Of a DNA stretch of 64,000 nucleotides, positions 12,225-24,600 are shown in pieces. The translations under genes were made by a program, and so were the position numbers. The stretch lies in assembly GCA_905221605.1 (NCBI GenBank), contig CAJNDS010002812.1, positions 1,086,027 to 1,150,026 of the forward strand. Reading direction: 5' to 3'. Each line of letters starts with the position of its first letter. Position 1 is the first letter of the stretch. This DNA is from Symbiodinium natans (lineage: Eukaryota; Sar; Dinophyceae; Suessiales; Symbiodiniaceae). The notes below the pieces were generated by a model that worked only from the letters and a program-made list of their open reading frames with translations, made no database searches and had not been told where the DNA came from.

Positions 12225-12402
12225 CTTTGGGTTTTCGGGTTTAGGGTTTTAGGGTTTAGGGTTTAGGGTTTAGGGTTTAGGGGTCAGCTGTACGCAGTCG
12301 TATGGAGACATACCCACCCCAAGTCCACCCAAACCGTTACGCAAAACGAACCAAACGCAGCAGGCCGAGCCTAAGCCAGCCAAGCCGATTCTGCGCACAC
12401 TT

Positions 12403-12427
12403 GGGATGTTCCCCTTTAATTGGATTG
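12403..12427. mobile_element. MITE family B fragment cut by telomere array
   Basis: Only cttgggatgttccccttt-like end remains; a 110-bp TTTAGGG array takes over. Confidence 0.6.
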
Positions 12428-12428
12428 G

Positions 12429-12539
12429 GGTTTAGGGTTTAGGGTTTAGGGTTTAGGGTTTAGGGTTTAGGGTTTAGGGTTTAGGGTTTAGGGTTTAGGG
12501 TTTGGGGTTTAGGGTTTAGGGTTTAGGGTTTAGGGTTTA
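12429..12539. repeat. TTTAGGG array
   Basis: About 16 units with one TTTGGGG variant. It starts inside a family B element fragment (12,403-12,427), whose remainder is missing. Confidence 0.95.
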
Positions 12540-12632
12540 CGGGGCCAAGGATCTCCCTCAGACGTTTGCGCTGGTAGGTTGTCGGGTTTGTGCAGACTCT
12601 TGGGTTGAAGGCTTAAGACCCTAAGCCTTAAG

Positions 12633-12790
12633 TGCTCAGCCACCGCCTTTCAAAAGGTGAGACGGCTCGGGCGGCGTTGGCCGAGGCAAGTAGTGGGATG
12701 TGGGCTCTCCCAGTAGGTTGTGACGCTGTAGGGCCACGAGCCGAAAATTTTCCGGGCTTCCATGATATCATGTTGTGGTATGGCATGCGA
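12633..12790 (+). CDS. Unassigned open frame
   Basis: Reads LSHRLSKGETARAALAEA, SSGMWALPVGCDAVGP, and on to IMLWYGM, without stops, up to a family C element. Exon limits not defined. Confidence 0.25.
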
Positions 12791-12793
12791 TAT

Positions 12794-12892
12794 GGGGGTT
12801 TCCGAAACTAGGTGTACTTTTTGGGGTACTTACAATAGGGAAATGTTTTACTATTTGGGGTATGAGGGGTCCCTTAGTTTCGTAAACCCCCA
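12794..12892. mobile_element. MITE family C
   Basis: gggggtttccgaaacta and agtttcgtaaaccccc ends. Confidence 0.85.
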
Positions 12893-13559
12893 TGTCTTTG
12901 CCATATTTCAATTGCGACTTGTATCTTCGTAGACCTAATCCCTAAACCCTAAGCCCTAAACCCTAAACCCTAAATAGGATTTCTGCGGGGTCTGCGGGGC
13001 ATTCTTATGGCAGCACTTCCGCAACCTCCCAAGGGCGGGTTCCCCCATTTCGGGGGTTTTGGGGATCTGCCGCAGAGTGCAAGCCCCATACACTAAAAGA
13101 TGAAGACCCTAAACCCTCTACCCTAAACCCTGAACCCATACACGAAAAGAGCAAGAGCAATCCCCAGAATTTGGGGAAGCTTCTTGCTTCAGAGTTTACA
13201 TGTTCGTCTACGTCAAGTTTTGCGGTTAAGGGTTTTGCATTTGGGGGTTTGGGATCGGTTTTCGGGGTAAAGAAGGTTGAGTGTCACATACCGAGCATGA
13301 ATACATGGTTGTTTCTGGTCCTATATTTGACCCAAACAGACCTTTCAGGGTTCTTCTGTTCTCCCGACACGGTCAAGGCATTTTAAGGTCCCATGCTTGT
13401 GGTCTTAGAATGGTCTGTAGGCAAAAAATGGACTTTACGCTAGGCAAAACTCTGAAATTATTGCCGAGCTCCATCGGCAACAGCACCCAGCAGCCTGCAA
13501 AACCCACCTTTCGACAACGATTGAGGGTTCAGAGTTTAGGGGTTTAGGGTTTAGGGTTT

Positions 13560-13670
13560 AGGGTTGGGTTGTGGGTTGTGGGCTGTGGGTTGTGGGTTGT
13601 GGGTTGTTTAGGGTTTAGGGTTTAAGGTTTGGGGTTTGGGGTTTGGGTTTAGGGTTTAGGGTTTAGGATA
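13560..13670. repeat. GGGTTGT and TTTAGGG variant array
   Basis: Six TGTGGGT-type units (13,565-13,605) embedded between normal TTTAGGG units. Confidence 0.85.
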
Positions 13671-13967
13671 TTTTTGGTGTTTAAGTCGGAATTGCAGCAT
13701 GTAGTAAACAGGAGGGGCTGCAGTTCAGATTCTGAGTTCCTGAACCACAAGGATTCAACCGGAAAGACCTTGCCTCTAGAGCCCGAAGGCAAAGCACCTC
13801 TATCAAAAGCCCTGACACTTACATCCTGAAGGTCTAGGTTCCTTGGCACAAAGACCCAAATCACCAAAAAGCACTGAAACCCTCAATTCCAACCCCCCCC
13901 CCCCACCCCCCACCAACAACAACATACAAAAACCCAAAAACCCTAAACCCTAAACCCTGAACCCTAA

Positions 13968-14080
13968 ACTCTCGCCACTGAAAGGGCCGTGTTGCGGGAG
14001 GCAAAGCTGCCCATTGAGTCTGCGCATTGCGACGACGACCTGTTCAAGAGCCATCCCGGCATTGGTTTGGAGGTCTTAGA
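13968..14080 (+). CDS. Unassigned exon-like frame
   Basis: Directly after a CCCTAAA array; reads ATERAVLREAKLPIESAH then CDDDLFKSHPGIGLEV. Protein-like; family not recognised. Confidence 0.4.
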
Positions 14081-14303
14081 GTAGGTTTAGGATTCAGGGT
14101 TTTGGGGTCCTTACAACTCCAAGCGCTGAACTTAAGCCAGCCCGGTGGGTCTTGTGGGGGAAAACTCCACCCCTAACTCCTAACCCTCAACCCTCCATAC
14201 CTCTGCACTTCCACCTTCAAACCGCAGCAGGCATCATGATCCAACACCATTGCGAAGCCGGGGGCCCAGCCAGAATTCGTAGAGGGCAGCCCTTGTAATA
14301 TAG

Positions 14304-14399
14304 GGGTCGACATACTTGCGAATAGTATTCCCTTAGGGTCCCGTGATAATTCTACTCTCATACCCCCGAAGAGCTTATTCTAACCATTCAGGCCCCTAC
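14304..14399. mobile_element. Element family K
   Basis: ggggtcgacatacttgcg, tattccctta and attcaggcccct are shared with 26,268-26,385 and 43,313-43,421. Confidence 0.6.
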
Positions 14400-14804
14400 A
14401 TGATCTCAGTACAAGGAGTAAGTGCACCCCGCAATGAATGATCCCTTTCCTTTTTCACGAAGAGGATGAAGGTCACTGCTACTCTTGGAGGGCTCAGGGC
14501 TGTACGCACGCCCCTGGGTCCTGAATGCGGCGGCAGAGGGGCGGGGGGGGAGAGGGAGGGAGTGCGACCCAAAGTTTAGAGTCCTCGAACCACTTGCGGG
14601 AAGCCCGAGCCTGAACCCCCATAGTCCCAAGCAATTGAAGTCTGTTGACCTTCAGCCCTTTCCACAACTCTCAACCTCAGATAAACCCTAAACCCTAAAC
14701 CCTAAACCCCTAAACCCTAAACCCTAAACCCGAAATAACGACCCCCAACTCAAGCTGCATCCTTTGATCCATCGAGGGCCTGTGATGCGACACTCTTTTC
14801 TTAA

Positions 14805-14903
14805 GACCCGGAGTAGGCCCTTATTTTGTTTTTTCGGGGTTTAGGTTCCTTTATAAACCCCAAAAAGAGCGCCCTTTCTCTTCCTAGGTTTTCTCTTGGG
14901 TCT
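14805..14903. mobile_element. MITE family F
   Basis: gacccggagtaggccctt and ttttctcttgggtctag ends. Confidence 0.85.
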
Positions 14904-15578
14904 AGCTTACTATGGTGCCCAGGTACCAGGTACATGTCCGGGTTCAGGGTTGAACCTTGAACTTGCAAACCCCTTGCTTGAGCCATGAGCCGTCTTCAAG
15001 TTTTCTCGGCTTCCCAGGACTCTCGGCTGGCTGCCAAGCTGCAGGCCAGCAGGTTCAGAGTTTAGGAGGGACTGGGAGCTTACGGGAAGAGGATGTGCAG
15101 CCTTCGAGGTTTGCCAGGTTTTTTCGGACCTGGTTTGTTCATCGTGCCGAACACGCCAAGTTGCCCAGCCGTGGTGATGGAGCAAAGCCATGCCATAGCC
15201 TGGAGGTGGGAGTTGGGGTTTAGGGTTTAGGGTTTAGGGTTTAGGGTTTAGGGTTTAGGGTTTAGGGTTTAGGGTTTAGGGTAGCCTAGCAACCCAAAAA
15301 AGGGGGAAAACATGCCAATTAAAGCCATTGTTTTTGGAGTTTTCAGTGTGCACAGGTTGGCGGCTGGATAATATTTTGACAAAGAGCTAGGGGGCCCGAG
15401 GGGAGGGAATTCAGACCTGTAGGTTTCGGGCTTATGGCTTTCAAGTCTTCCAGAAGAAGCTTAAACATACCTAGATTGGGGAATCTATTAACAGGATGTC
15501 GGCATTTTGTGGTGTGGTACATGAGGCGTACCCTTGATTTAGAAAGTACCCATACAAGCTTCGACATCTGCCTGGCAG

Positions 15579-15652
15579 GATTTGCACGACGACTGGTCTG
15601 CTTTTGAGAATCTCCTGGACGGTCTCTACGGGTGGTTCCGGGCTGAGCTGGC
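15579..15652 (+). CDS. POLE: POLE exon a
   Basis: Acceptor ggcag|GATTTG; reads [18 protein letters not shown] then WFRAELA. It corresponds to the SAF-x-VL-x-x-LV-x-x-W segment just before the SP-x-SLLYDP motif. Ending at GC|GTTCTC gives phase 2, which fits the next exon. About 15 residues usual between this helix and the next motif seem to be missing, so a further small exon could exist. Confidence 0.6.
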
Positions 15653-18600
15653 GTTCTCGCTGGGCGGTTTTCCAAGAATTCACGTCTGCCCTGAGCAGAG
15701 CCCCGAGTCTTCAGGGTTGAGGTCAACGAGTTTCGAGGCTGTTGATGGATTCCGATGGATAGGTATATTCCAGGTATTCAGGCATTTGAGGTGCTTTACC
15801 GGCGTTTGAATAGGGTAGTAGGATCAAGGATCCCTTCAAGGGGCTCCTAGCGTCCCTTAGTGTCATGAGGGTAGTTTCCTAAATTAGGGTCCCTTTCTTT
15901 GTACGGCAGCACCCCTTTACAAAGGGACCTAAAGAGGAACCCTAACCCTAAACCTGAACCCGAAACCCTAAACCCTAAACCCTAAACCCTAAACCCTAAA
16001 CCCTAAACCCTAAACCCTAAACCCTAAACCCTAAACCCTAAACCCTAAACCCTAAACCCTAAACCCTAAACCCTAAACCCTAAACCCTAAACCTAATCTA
16101 GAGAGCTACCTAATGAGCACACAAGGCTGGCATCCCCCACTTCGCTGCTCTACGACCCAGCGCTCCTGCGAAGGGCACACCCTGCCATCATTTGAGAGTT
16201 CAGCCCGAGGGTTTAGGGTTTAGGGTTTAGGGTTTAGGGCTATTGCCTGCAGCAATCAGCATACCCGGAAAGGACGTATGCTACATGACTTAGGCATCCT
16301 TCCCTTTCTTCTTGTGAGGCATATGGGTATATGGGTTTAGGGTTTAGGGTTTAGAGTGAAGTCGCGAAAGGAGCTTTGCGAAGTGGTCCGCATGACTACC
16401 CGCCAGATCCCGAAAGCTTCAAGTCGAATTTTTTTTGGGCAGATTTTACAGGTTGGTCTGGCTTGGGTTTAGGGTTTAGGTTTTAGGGTTTAGGGTTTAG
16501 GGTTTAGGGCCAGTTTAGGGTTTAGGGTTTAGGGTTTAGGGTTTAGGGTTTAGGGTTTAGCCCGAAAGCCTCAAACCAGAGCTTTCTGCACCACTGTTGT
16601 TTGCAGTGTGGTCGTGGTGTTTTGAGTGACCATGAACGAGCTTAAACGGGCTTCGGAGAACATGTTGATTAGCGACATTTTGGAGCGGCCTCTGCTTTAC
16701 AGACACGAACAGCTCAAAATTGAGAAACGGGGGGGGCCTACACTTGAGGGTCTAGGAGGGATACGCGGAGGGATACTTGAAGGCTCGTGGAGTGTCAATT
16801 AGGGGCATATCGGCAACTTCGTACCGTGCAAGTAACGCAGGTGCTTCCGTTAAAGCTCGCAGAATTTCTGATGAAGCCCGAGAACTTTTCCCAGCGTAAC
16901 ATGGTGATCCAGTTGCTCTTAGAACTTCACCGGGTTTCAAGGCTTAATTTTAGGTGAATTGTAAATGAGTTAGTTCATACAGTTAGCTAGCACAAGAGAT
17001 CATCCTCTACCGTATTTTACAAGGCTTGCTTGAAGGGGAGCAAACAAGAAAGGCGGAAATCACAAGACCGTGCTCGACTTGATTCCGGACCTGATGAGTT
17101 GCGCTCTCGTGAGGTTATTGTGGAATTTTGAATCGAGGCCGCTCAAGGCTCACATCCCACGCCAGGTTCACCAGTACATGGACAGAGTCTTGAAGATTCT
17201 CCTAGACGTCGTCCGACGGAATGGCTGCACCGTCATCCATGCTTCATACAGCAAGGCCTTAGGGACGGGGTAGGAAACCTTGAACTTTTTCGTGATGTAC
17301 AATCCTACTGTACATAAAAGGTTAACCCTTTTTGGGCTAGAGTATTCAGCCCCTAAGAGACACTTTTTGAGCCCATAGAGTGTTGGCGAGGGTATGTCGG
17401 GCCTCGGATAGGGTCTCGGAGAAGGGTCTCTTCTCGGTTTAGGGTTTAGGGTTTAGGGTTTAGGGTTTAGGGTTTAGGGTTTAGGGTTTAGGGTTTAGGG
17501 CACCATGACCATACTAAATGGGATGCGCTAGCAAGAGATCTTGCCATTTCAAGCACGCACCAGAAGCCTGAGCTCTTAAAACTATAGTTGAATGCTTAAC
17601 TCAAAGACCCTACACTAAAGTTCTCAGCTCCGAAATCCGACTTTCTTCATCTCTTGATGCCAAATATACACCAAAGCCTAACTTCCCTGGCATTGGATTC
17701 ACGCCTCACCTGGATTGAGCTTAGGATTGTTTAAGGTTCGGGCTTCTTCCATGGCGCGTTTAGTGCCAGACGACACCCCAAGAAAAGGTTAAGGGACCTT
17801 GCCTGAAGGGGTATAGGGGTTGTTAGTGCTTATTCGTTTTGGGGAGCGCAGCTCATGTTATCATCCGTTGAGACTCTAAACCTTTGATAAACCCTAAACC
17901 CTAAATCCTAAATCCTAAACCCTAAACCCTAAACCCTAAACCCTAAACCCCAAACCCTAAACCCTAAACATCATCAGTGGATGTCGTGGCAGAGGCTCCC
18001 CAACCCAACAATCCTCAGCTCACGTTGGCACCTCGGGGATGTTTCATGACTTCCGGAACTTAGGACTTCACACCCTAAACCCTAAACCCTGAACCCTAAA
18101 CCCTAAACCCGAAACCCTAAACCCTAAACCCTACTTTGAAACACGCATGCTGGTTCAGGGTTTGGTTTCGGCTGCTGAGATGAAACTTGGTTGGCAGGCT
18201 CAAGCCTAGAATTCAAGCCCAGCAGAGCGCCCCTGCAAAGGATTACAAAGACCTAACGGGTCGGAATATTTGCTAATGGTCCCTATATAGATATGTTCGA
18301 AGAATTCCCCCCAAACCCTCTGTATGAACCTTCCCCTTCCCACCTCGAACGCAGTCCGGTGCGATCACCATAAGCCTCTAAGCAGGCTTTTCAAGATCTA
18401 AGCTCCGCGGACACTCACATGCTAAACGCCTAGACTTGCGGGGTTTAGGACCTGGGGTGCAGGTCGGGTTGCGGGTTTTGCAGTTTAGGGTTTAGGGCTT
18501 AGGGTTTAGGGTAAGCCCTTAGCCCTGATTTTTCAACTTCTGCCACTGCCAACGGCTCATGTTTCCCTGCCACGATGATGGTCGCTGCTGGCGCGTACCA

Positions 18601-21600
18601 CACGGCGGGGGCGCTCAGCTGAAGCCACTACACGCGGAATCCAAATTCGGGTCTACGAAAATCTGGGACCCCGAGTATGAACCCCCAAATAGCAGGATTC
18701 CCTTAGAATAAGGACCCCTAGTCTCGCAAACCCCCAAATCCCGAAGCGGGACCCATAATGGGGGTTCCGTGCCTCTTCCGGAGTCCCCAGTTGTTCTGGG
18801 GGGGCCGCTGTAAAGCTTTTGCCAGAGGATGGATATCACTTCTTTGTGCAGTCCTGGATTCAGAGGTGTTGATGTGGGGGGCCCTCTTTGCAAGCCAGCT
18901 TTCGGCCGAGTGTCTGCACCCCGGTTTATTGGTTTCCTTCTCATCTTTGCCTTGAATTCCATCACAATCCTTCCCAAAGCCCCAATCGAACCCACTTTGG
19001 GGGCAAACTGGGGGGCGGTCGAGTGTTTGGGTTTGGGGGGTTTTAGGTCTTAGGGTTGAATGCTTTAGTTCTAGGGTTTAGGGAGTGTGCGGTGTCCAAG
19101 GACCAATTCTTAAACCCTCAACTCCCCTAAACCCTAAACCTTTCCCCTGTCCGCCCGGAGTGGCTGCGCATGCTTGTGGTTCGGGGCTCATAGATAGGTC
19201 GCTGGAGTTGTGGGCCCTGTCTTTGTCTGAGCACTACTCGAAGCCCTGTAGCTTAGAGAAAGGTAAATATTCTTGGCAGCCCAGCAGTACCCTTTTGCAC
19301 TTTTTGTGGGCTCTAGGTTCCCTTGTAAAGTAACCAACCCCAAAAAGGGTACCCACATTTGAAAGGATGACTTGGCGACCAAAACCCCCGGATAAGGTAA
19401 CGCCAGGTAAGCCCTAAACACACGGACAGGTGATCCTGCAGAATGGCAAAGCCTCTGCATGCGGCTACAACAACCATGGTCAGCCTGGACCATAGAGACC
19501 TTCCAGGGTTGAAGGGGCTTAGATGCAGAGCTTACGATTCAGGACTTAGCCTTGAAAGGTTTCGGGGTCGGGGTACAGCTCGGGCCCGAACAAAGGCTTT
19601 ATGTTCAGGATTTGTGCGCCCGCATCCCTCAAAATCCTCAGCATCCCAAGTGGTAGACCCTCAAACTCCTAAACCCCCAACCCTATAAGCCCTGGACTCC
19701 CCCGAACATAGCAACCCTACACGTTGAAGCCACAATTGCTTTCGGGCTCTGCTTCACAGTCATTGTCTATATCCCCCTTGGGAATTATTTTTTGTGTTTA
19801 TATAAAACCCAAGAGGAGAAAAAAAAAAAAAAAAAGCTTTTTAAGGTTCTAAGGGGAGTATAGGTTAGTTAGTTAGTAGGATGCTGAGATCTTGTAGGCG
19901 TAGCCTTGTTGGGTGTAAGAGGCCGAGGGTTTCAGCCCGAAGTCCGACATTTCAAGTGGGGGCGGCCAGGAGACCTCTCACTCTCCTAGGGCCAAGAAAA
20001 CCCTCAACCCCCTATCCCCTAAACTCTAAACCCTAAACCCTGCCCCTAAACCCTAAACCCTACCCCTAAACCCTAAACCCTAAACCCCTAAACCCTAAAC
20101 CCTACATTCCCCAAGCCACCGAGGTGCTCCATTCCCAGGCCGCAGCCTTGGCTCAGCTACGTGCGCGTCGCGGCAGGCGGCGCCAGCAATGGAGGGTTCG
20201 GTGGAGTTGGGGGTTTACAATAAAGTCGGGGGGCATAATCATAAGGGGGGTTTAGGGTTTAGGGTTTAGGGTTTAGGGTTTGGGGGTTTGCGGAATTAAG
20301 GGGTACCTTATTTGGGGTCCTCATTCTAAGGGGATGGTACTTTCTGGGGGTCTGTATTCATTATCGCAAACCCCATTTAGGGCTTGGGGTTTAGGGTTTA
20401 GGGTTTAGGGCTCAGAGCTTACAATTTAGGGTTCGGGGCTTTCGTGATACTGGCGGTTCAAAGTTCAGGGTTGAGAGTTGAGAGTTTTCTGCAGGGTTAT
20501 AAAGACTAGGGGTTTAGGGGTTTAGGGGTTTAGGGGTTTAGGGGTTTAGGGGTTTAGGGGTTTAGGGGTTTAGGGGTTTAGGGGTTTAGGGGTTTAGGAT
20601 ACTAGGATTTCACTGCCGGTCTGTACCCTTAAGTTTGCCCGGAAGCGCTAGGACAAGAGACCTTAGGGACCAGGGCTTTTGTGTTTTGATGAGTCTGGTT
20701 AGACATAATGTTAACGTCGCTTTAATAAACCCCGCCCCCAATCTTGTTTTGGTCGCTGGGGTTTGGAGGGCTGGAAAAAAGAGGGGGTGTCAATAATAAG
20801 GATTCTGGGGGTCTGGGGTCTGGGGGTCTGGGGGGGTCTCTGCAATGGAACTCTTAAGCCATTTTCAGTAAAATTTTCGATTCCTGGACAGCCAAACTTT
20901 ACAATTGTCACCCCATTATGATTTTCATCGGACCCCCCTATATAGCACTTGTTCACACACATCAGCCCGAAAACCTCCCGTACTGGAAAGTCGTCTTGGG
21001 CTGGGGCTCTGGCCCGGCGAATATGACTATTACCACCCCATTTATAAATGTGAGGTTAACATTAGGCCCTGACAAACAACCCGAAAATACTAAGCCCATC
21101 GAAGCCCAAAGCCCAAACCAGTTCTAGGGCACCTCTACCTTACCGTTTCTTCCGGATCTTTCGGGTTGGGATGCCAGGATACCAAGGAAGTGGGGTTCCA
21201 ACCCACGAAACAAGGGAGGACAGTGTGCTGCATAAACCTCCAGGTACCAGTAGTGCAGTTGCAGCTCACGCTCGTTGGAGCCCTAAACCCGAAGCTCCTT
21301 GAAATGCGAGAGTCCAAGATCTCATGCCCTGAGCATGAGTCTCTGGCATTGAGGGCTGGTGCGGGCTTCTTTCGTGCTGCCGTCATGCCTGACCCGAGCT
21401 AGAGGTAGGGTCCTGGGATGCGGGTTAGGGTTGTGGAGATGAGGACCTCTCAAAATCCCAAGCCTGCGATCCTCCGGCCGGAAGGCTCCTGCCCTAATCC
21501 CTAAACCTTTCGAACCAACGCCCAAGCTCGCGCTCAGGGAAGTTCCACACAGTCCTGATTCAAAGCGATGGCCAGGCCTTTCCCTAGCATGCCCAGTAGC

Positions 21601-24600
21601 ACCCTATGCCCCTGTTCCCTCTAAGGGGTAGTTTCATGGTCCCTTAGCACGGGCCCTTTTCAAAAAGGGGACCTCTTATATACCCCTTAATATACCCCAT
21701 ACAACTCAAGGGCCCATACTTCGGCACCCTTTAAAGGAGGCAAGGGGCCATGTTAAGGGCCCATGTAACTACCCTTAGATTCACTCTTTTGGGGTCGGGA
21801 TCCCTTATGCACCCCTTCGAGCAAAAAAATGGCACACTGTTGAATTGTAGCTGACCGGGCAACCTAGTGCAGTGCTTGGAGGTTTTACCGATAACCTTGG
21901 AAACCCTAAGCCCGCGCTTGAAAGGCCACCTGCTTAAGCCCCGCTTGAGAAGGCGCAGCCGTTGCCACCTCTTCACCTTCGGCTGCTTACATAGGTTAGG
22001 GCACTGGCGAAACACATGCTACGACCTTCGTTCGATCGAAGTGCCTCAGCCGTTCGTAGGACGTGTTGCCCTTGGAGTGTTGCACTTGGAGTGTGTATGA
22101 GATACAGATGTGGGTTTCTGAAATTAGGGCTACCTTTTTGGGGTCCTTGTTATAAGAGAATCCCACTATTTGGGCTCTATTCTGGGCGGGTCCCCTATTT
22201 TCGTAAACAGCCAGGTTCTAGACAGCGCAAATCCTTGTCAGCCCTGGGTGAGGCCGTTGCGTGTGGGCTGAACGAACAGGGCCAGTGCAGCATTCCGCCA
22301 CGCACCCTGAATAGGGGTCATTCTTTTTTTTTTTGGGGGGGGGGGGGAGACAGGGAATTCCAGGTTCGGGTTATTCACTTTAGAGAGGTCTACAGGCTTC
22401 CGATGAACCATCGGGAGGTAGGGGGCCTTGGAACGACTTAACTTGGTTGGGTTGTGCAGAAAGCAGCCTCAGTGTGCGGTGTCGGCTCCAGATCTGCCTT
22501 TTTAAACACTTGGCAGCCCAGTGGTACCCTGTACCCCTTTTTTTTGGGTTATGGTTTCCCTTAGAAAATGACCAACTGAAAAAGGGGTGCCCTTATTATG
22601 ATATGGTTACTGGGCTGCCAAGAACAAGATGGCAACTTCTTCGAAGAGATCACGCCAAGCCCTCTCCTCTTGTTTCTCGTGGGTCACATTTTGCGATCGT
22701 TAGGGAGGAGGTGGTTTCTGTAGCATGTCAGGACTTAGGCTCTTAGGCCCTTAGATCCTTGAGTTAGAGGGCACCCCGTTCGTTTAAAGAACCCCTGAAA
22801 AGAAGAAAGAGGTTATGTTAGGAGCATACGAAGGGAACCCTATTTCTCACTATACAGGATAAACCCTAAACCCTAAACCCTGAACCTTAAACCCTAAACC
22901 CTAAAATGGAAAGGTAATTCTTTGGGCTCCTTTTCTATGGGGTAGGGGCGACCCTGAGGATGCTCCCGGCCGGCATGACTTATGTAGACGTGGCCGCAGG
23001 ACCGGGTTTAGGGTTTAGGGTTTAGGGTTTAGGGAGTTTAGGGTTTAGGGAGTTTAGGGAGTTTAGGGAGTTTAGGGTTTAGGGTTTAGGAATTAGGTTT
23101 TAGCTGCTTTTGGTGACGTGCTTCGGCTTGAGGGTTCTTGGGACACGAAGGGCAGTGTAGCAAGCGAACGTCGGCAACCCGTGGTTGAATCAGGAAACTC
23201 CCTTCTCCCCCTAAACCCTAAACCCTAAACCCTAAACCCCAAAGAAAAGGAGCTGCGCACACCGTGTTGCTCCGAAGCGACAGGCTCCCAAGATGACTTG
23301 TGCGTCGGACTTCAGTAGTTGGTGGGGGGGTTTAGATTTTTGGGTTTAGGTTTTAGGGTTTAGGGTTTAGGGTTTAGTTTAGGGTTTAGGCGTTCAACTC
23401 CTTAACACTGCAACCCCCAAAAACCCTAAGTCCCTCAGGTTTGGGATGTTGCCCCTTGTACTAACAGTCCTAGATAGGGATTACAATAGGGGGTAAATAA
23501 TTCCAATCAAGGACTGTTAGTATAAGGGAGAACATCCCAACCTGAGGTCCCCAAACCCCGCAAGCTCAACAAAAAGGGGGTTACAGGGGTCTACCGTATT
23601 AGGGGGATACTTTTTTTGGGGTCCTTTTTCTAAGGGGATCCTACCATTTAGGGGGTCTACTGTAGGGGTCCCATGTACACCCCCACAAGGCCTGGTCTGG
23701 ATTTGCAAGGCTGAGCCCTTCCTTCGCGAACCCTTGGAGCTACTCCCAAGCCGTGGGTATGATCAAGAAGACCACCTAGGTTTAAGAAAGCAACAGGCCC
23801 GACTTCCGAAACTGCTGCCCCAAAGAAGTTAGTTCCAGAGCCCTGGCATCTAAGCTGACAAAACGTATGAAACCATAGCCTGCTGATAGCAAACCTTCGA
23901 GTAAAACTTGCCAAGTCACGACCAGAAAAGCAACCGATTTTCGCAAAGTACCGGACACCCAGTGACCAACAAACACAACGCCAGATTTGGGAGCAGAGGC
24001 TCCTTCACAACAGACCACAGCAAGGCATGACGGACAGATGCTCAGTGTTCATGGAATGCACTTCAGAAAGACTGCAGAAGCAGAGTCCCCGATTCACAGC
24101 ACAAAGGATTGTATTTCGGAAAACGCGTGCAATTTCATTCTTCAACACCGGCAAGCTGCCGATCAAAGAGACACCAATACGAAATGCACGCCTCACCAAG
24201 CAAACACACAAAGCTGCCAGAAAAGACAGAGCGACGGCACATGGATGAATTAGAAGAAGTCGGTTAGAAATGGGAAGGAGACTAAAGACCAGCAACGGCG
24301 AACTAGTCAATGATTCCAGAGGTTGCCTTTGGCTTAACAAGGATGGGAATTACATATTGCTACAGCGCTCCGGCGGACATTTGCGCGAAAGGTTCCCCAG
24401 AGCAGAAGCACGTAAGCGTTTAAGTGCAAAAAACCCGAGAAGAGCAGAGGACAAGAGGGCAAGACGATGAGAAGAGCGGAGGGAGAAAACTCCACGGTCT
24501 CTTTGTATCTACACTCCCATCGCCCCCAAAACCCTATTGTGATAAGTGACCATTATTTGCAGCGAGGCAATCAGACCATTCACCTCTTGGGGGGGTAAGG

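Noticed and set aside
16000-16093. True telomere at a chromosome end
   Set aside because: Arrays of both orientations occur throughout, with genes continuing on both sides, so all are interstitial.
21301-21402. [12 protein letters not shown] as an extra RCC1 repeat
   Set aside because: Exons 3 and 4 already join in phase across it, and the repeat core lacks the HT.
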